Positions 12,684 through 14,492 of a stretch of DNA of 14,492 nt are shown in pieces. Origin of the DNA: JBFHRE01 sp041591895 (GTDB lineage: Bacteria; Actinomycetota; Acidimicrobiia; Spongiisociales; ZC4RG35); assembly GCA_041591895.1 (NCBI GenBank), contig JBFHRE010000064.1:1-14492 (forward strand), written 5' to 3'. The notes beneath the pieces were generated by a model. That model was not told the origin of the DNA and did not search any database. It saw only the letters and a program-made list of their open reading frames with translations. Position 1 is the stretch's first letter, and each line of letters opens with the position of its first letter. The position numbers and the translations under genes were made by a program.

Positions 12684-14492
12684 ATGCCCACCACGCCGCG
12701 AGTCACGACGATGATCGCGGGGATGCTCGCGAGCCTGCTGGTCCTCAGCCTCTCCGCGACTCCCGCCGACGCGATGATGCTGCCCGGCCACGGTGAGCCG
12801 TCCTACAACGAATCCCCTGGATGCGATGCGTTGGCTGGATACAGAGTCCCCTACGCTTCCAAGACGGGGACGCTCGGGAGCAGCGAGCCGATCAAAGGCC
12901 CATATGCGGATGGATTCGGCCGGACAGTCGGCGCAATAGGCTCCGATCTCGTCTACTGGAACGTCCCACTCAGTTCGGGAAAGAGGCTCCTGGTGCACGA
13001 GCGGGCGTTGGCCGCCTTTCAGCAGGTCTCGGCCAACATCGCCGCGGCAGTCGCCAATGGAGCATCGCCGAGCTACTTCATCCGTTCCGGCGACACCTAC
13101 GGGTACACGCGGCGAACCATCTCCGGCTCCAAGCGGATCTCGAACCACACCTTTGGAACAGCTGTGGACATCAACAGTGCGACCAACCCCTATCGCGCAG
13201 ACGATGTGCTGGTGACGGACATGCCGGCGTGGTTCGTTGAGGCGTGGACCGATGCCGGTTTCTGCTGGGGCGGTCACTGGGAGGACGTCAAAGATCCGAT
13301 GCATTTCTCGTGGAAGGGCCCCCACTTCACCCCGGGTTATTCGGATTGGGACGAGGTCGCACCAGTGAACGGCAAGGCGGCCTTTCCGCTGTATCAGAGG
13401 CTCCCTGGCGAGTGGAACATGTTGCACCAGGCCTGGTTCCGGCTGTTCGACACGAATCGGGACGGGGCCACCGACTCGTTGCGGGTCAGGCCCTGGGACG
13501 GCGGTCTTCTGATCGAGGCGACCATGTCGACCGAGGACTTTGCCTATTGTGCGGTTCGCCGCTGGTGGTCCCCGCAGGCATCACCCTCTCAGCTCACCTT
13601 TGGGGATAGAGACGGCGACTCGAATGTCGATTTGTGGGCAATCGATGATGTTGGCTCGCCAGTGAACCTCACAATCTGGACGCGGCAATCCGGTTTCGAG
13701 GTACCGGAACACCTGGTCACCGGAGCGTCGGCGAAAGCGGGGGCACGCTATACGTCCGCCGACATCGACCGCGACGGCCGGGTCGACCTCGTGCAGGTCA
13801 TCCCGGGCCCGACCACGACCGTAGAGGTGTTCTCCGGCGCCTCGGGCTTCGAAGACAGAATCCTGTCCACCTACGCACCCGTAAACACCTCCGTTCTCCC
13901 GTGGTGGCCCACGATCCTTGACCGAGACCACGACGGCGCAGCAGACCTGGTCATCGCCCGACGCTCTGCGAGCAACCTGCTGATAGCCATCGCCGACGGA
14001 GCGGCCGACTTCACCACACTCGAACAATCCAACACCCTGGGACTTCCGGCGGATCCGATCGAGGTCCAGGCCGGCGAGCTCGACGGGGACGGACGTGCGG
14101 ATCTCTGGGCCCTTTCGACCGACGGAACGCTCACCACCTGGCTGGGAGGATCCATGGGGTCGGGCAGCCTGTCTCAGTGGTTCCGGGATCCGGCTTGGAG
14201 CTGCCCCGACGACAGCGACCTGGATCTCATCCCCGAACTCAATCCGTACCTCCCCCGGTATGGAGGTGCCAACCGCTACGACACTTCGGCGCTCCTGGTC
14301 TCGAAGTTCGTGAAGTCGGCCACGATCGTCTATGTGGCCAGCGGAGAGCATTTCCCAGATGCGCTGGCGGCAGGTCCGATCGCGGCCCAAGACTCCGCGC
14401 CCCTGCTTCTCGTCCGCCATTCAGCCATCCCGACTGCGGTGACCGCCGAATTGAAACGGCTTTCTCCCGTAGAGATCCGGGTGGTCGGCGGG
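12684..14492 (+). CDS. Secreted M15 (VanY/CwlK-like) peptidase with FG-GAP-like repeats and a CWB2 domain, 3' end outside window
   Basis: From ATG 12684 the frame is open for 603 codons to the window edge. Residues 1-30 form a signal peptide ending ADA. The M15 domain (about 45-215) shows SNHTFGTAVDI, with zinc ligands His155 and Asp162, and DPMHFSW with the third ligand His207, preceded by CWGGHWED. It is expected to be a D-Ala-D-Ala carboxypeptidase or an L-Ala-D-Glu endopeptidase. Five Asp-rich calcium-loop repeats follow: DTNRDGATD (256), DRDGDSNVD (308), DIDRDGRVD (360), DRDHDGAAD (413) and ELDGDGRAD (465). Their spacing is 52-53 residues, as in VCBS/FG-GAP propeller-like segments. A CWB2 repeat begins RYGGANRYDTS (525) and is cut off at VVGG; more repeats probably follow. 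It lies 32 bp after the M23 gene, with no strong ribosome site. Both proteins appear to be wall-anchored hydrolases acting on the cell surface. Confidence 0.93.
   Translation, partial: MPTTPRVTTMIAGMLASLLVLSLSATPADAMMLPGHGEPSYNESPGCDALAGYRVPYASKTGTLGSSEPIKGPYADGFGRTVGAIGSDLVYWNVPLSSGKRLLVHERALAAFQQVSANIAAAVANGASPSYFIRSGDTYGYTRRTISGSKRISNHTFGTAVDINSATNPYRADDVLVTDMPAWFVEAWTDAGFCWGGHWEDVKDPMHFSWKGPHFTPGYSDWDEVAPVNGKAAFPLYQRLPGEWNMLHQAWFRLFDTNRDGATDSLRVRPWDGGLLIEATMSTEDFAYCAVRRWWSPQASPSQLTFGDRDGDSNVDLWAIDDVGSPVNLTIWTRQSGFEVPEHLVTGASAKAGARYTSADIDRDGRVDLVQVIPGPTTTVEVFSGASGFEDRILSTYAPVNTSVLPWWPTILDRDHDGAADLVIARRSASNLLIAIADGAADFTTLEQSNTLGLPADPIEVQAGELDGDGRADLWALSTDGTLTTWLGGSMGSGSLSQWFRDPAWSCPDDSDLDLIPELNPYLPRYGGANRYDTSALLVSKFVKSATIVYVASGEHFPDALAAGPIAAQDSAPLLLVRHSAIPTAVTAELKRLSPVEIRVVGG

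Noticed and set aside
12528..13427. 299-codon minus-strand frame across the two CWB2 genes
   Set aside because: Antisense to signal-peptide and M15 coding sequence with recognised zinc ligands; no motifs of its own.
13581..14420. 279-codon minus-strand frame at the right end
   Set aside because: Antisense to the FG-GAP-like repeats, whose regular 52-residue period shows the plus strand is coding.

Overview
This 14.5-kb, G+C-rich window looks like a chromosomal segment of an actinomycete, probably an uncultured lineage such as Acidimicrobiia. Three things point that way. The gene order birA(-)/acyl-CoA carboxylase beta(+)/alpha(+) with an LpdA-type flavoprotein nearby recalls mycobacteria. 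Several genes use TTG or GTG starts or have TANNNT boxes right before the start codon (leaderless style). CWB2-anchored wall hydrolases are present. The phylum call is fairly firm; the class is a guess. No rRNA, tRNA, CRISPR array, transposase or phage gene was seen.

Positions 1-6746 are a propionate/methylmalonyl-CoA module. A truncated biotin ligase gene (birA, minus strand, running off the left edge) diverges from a biotin-dependent acyl-CoA carboxylase operon made of a carboxyltransferase (290-1840) and a biotin carboxylase/BCCP subunit (1862-3598). BirA would biotinylate the AMKM lysine of the alpha subunit. On the opposite strand, a methylmalonyl-CoA mutase catalytic subunit without its B12 domain (5187-6746) is followed by an LpdA-like NAD(P)H:quinone reductase (3798-5153). 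Carboxylase plus mutase would turn propionyl-CoA into succinyl-CoA; the epimerase and the B12-binding partner are not in the window. The two convergent units meet in a 199-bp spacer holding degenerate heptamer arrays in both orientations, a partial duplication of the carboxylase 3' end and a perfect hairpin.

Positions 6747-14492 are a cell-envelope region. A class A penicillin-binding protein with two PASTA domains (6824-9376) diverges from the mutase across a 77-bp spacer whose -10-like box reads in both directions. Next comes a 480-bp stretch with a good sigma70-type promoter and what looks like a small frameshifted gene. It is followed by a MOP-superfamily polysaccharide flippase (minus), and then two tandem secreted wall hydrolases with CWB2 cell-wall-binding repeats: an M23 peptidase with three CWB2 repeats, and an M15 peptidase with five regularly spaced FG-GAP-like calcium-binding repeats and a CWB2 domain cut by the right edge.

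Most of the window is recognisable housekeeping and envelope biology. The least explained parts are the spacer repeats (3589-3799), the symmetric bidirectional promoter (about 6755-6761), the broken gene at 9537-9900 and the M15/FG-GAP/CWB2 chimera.
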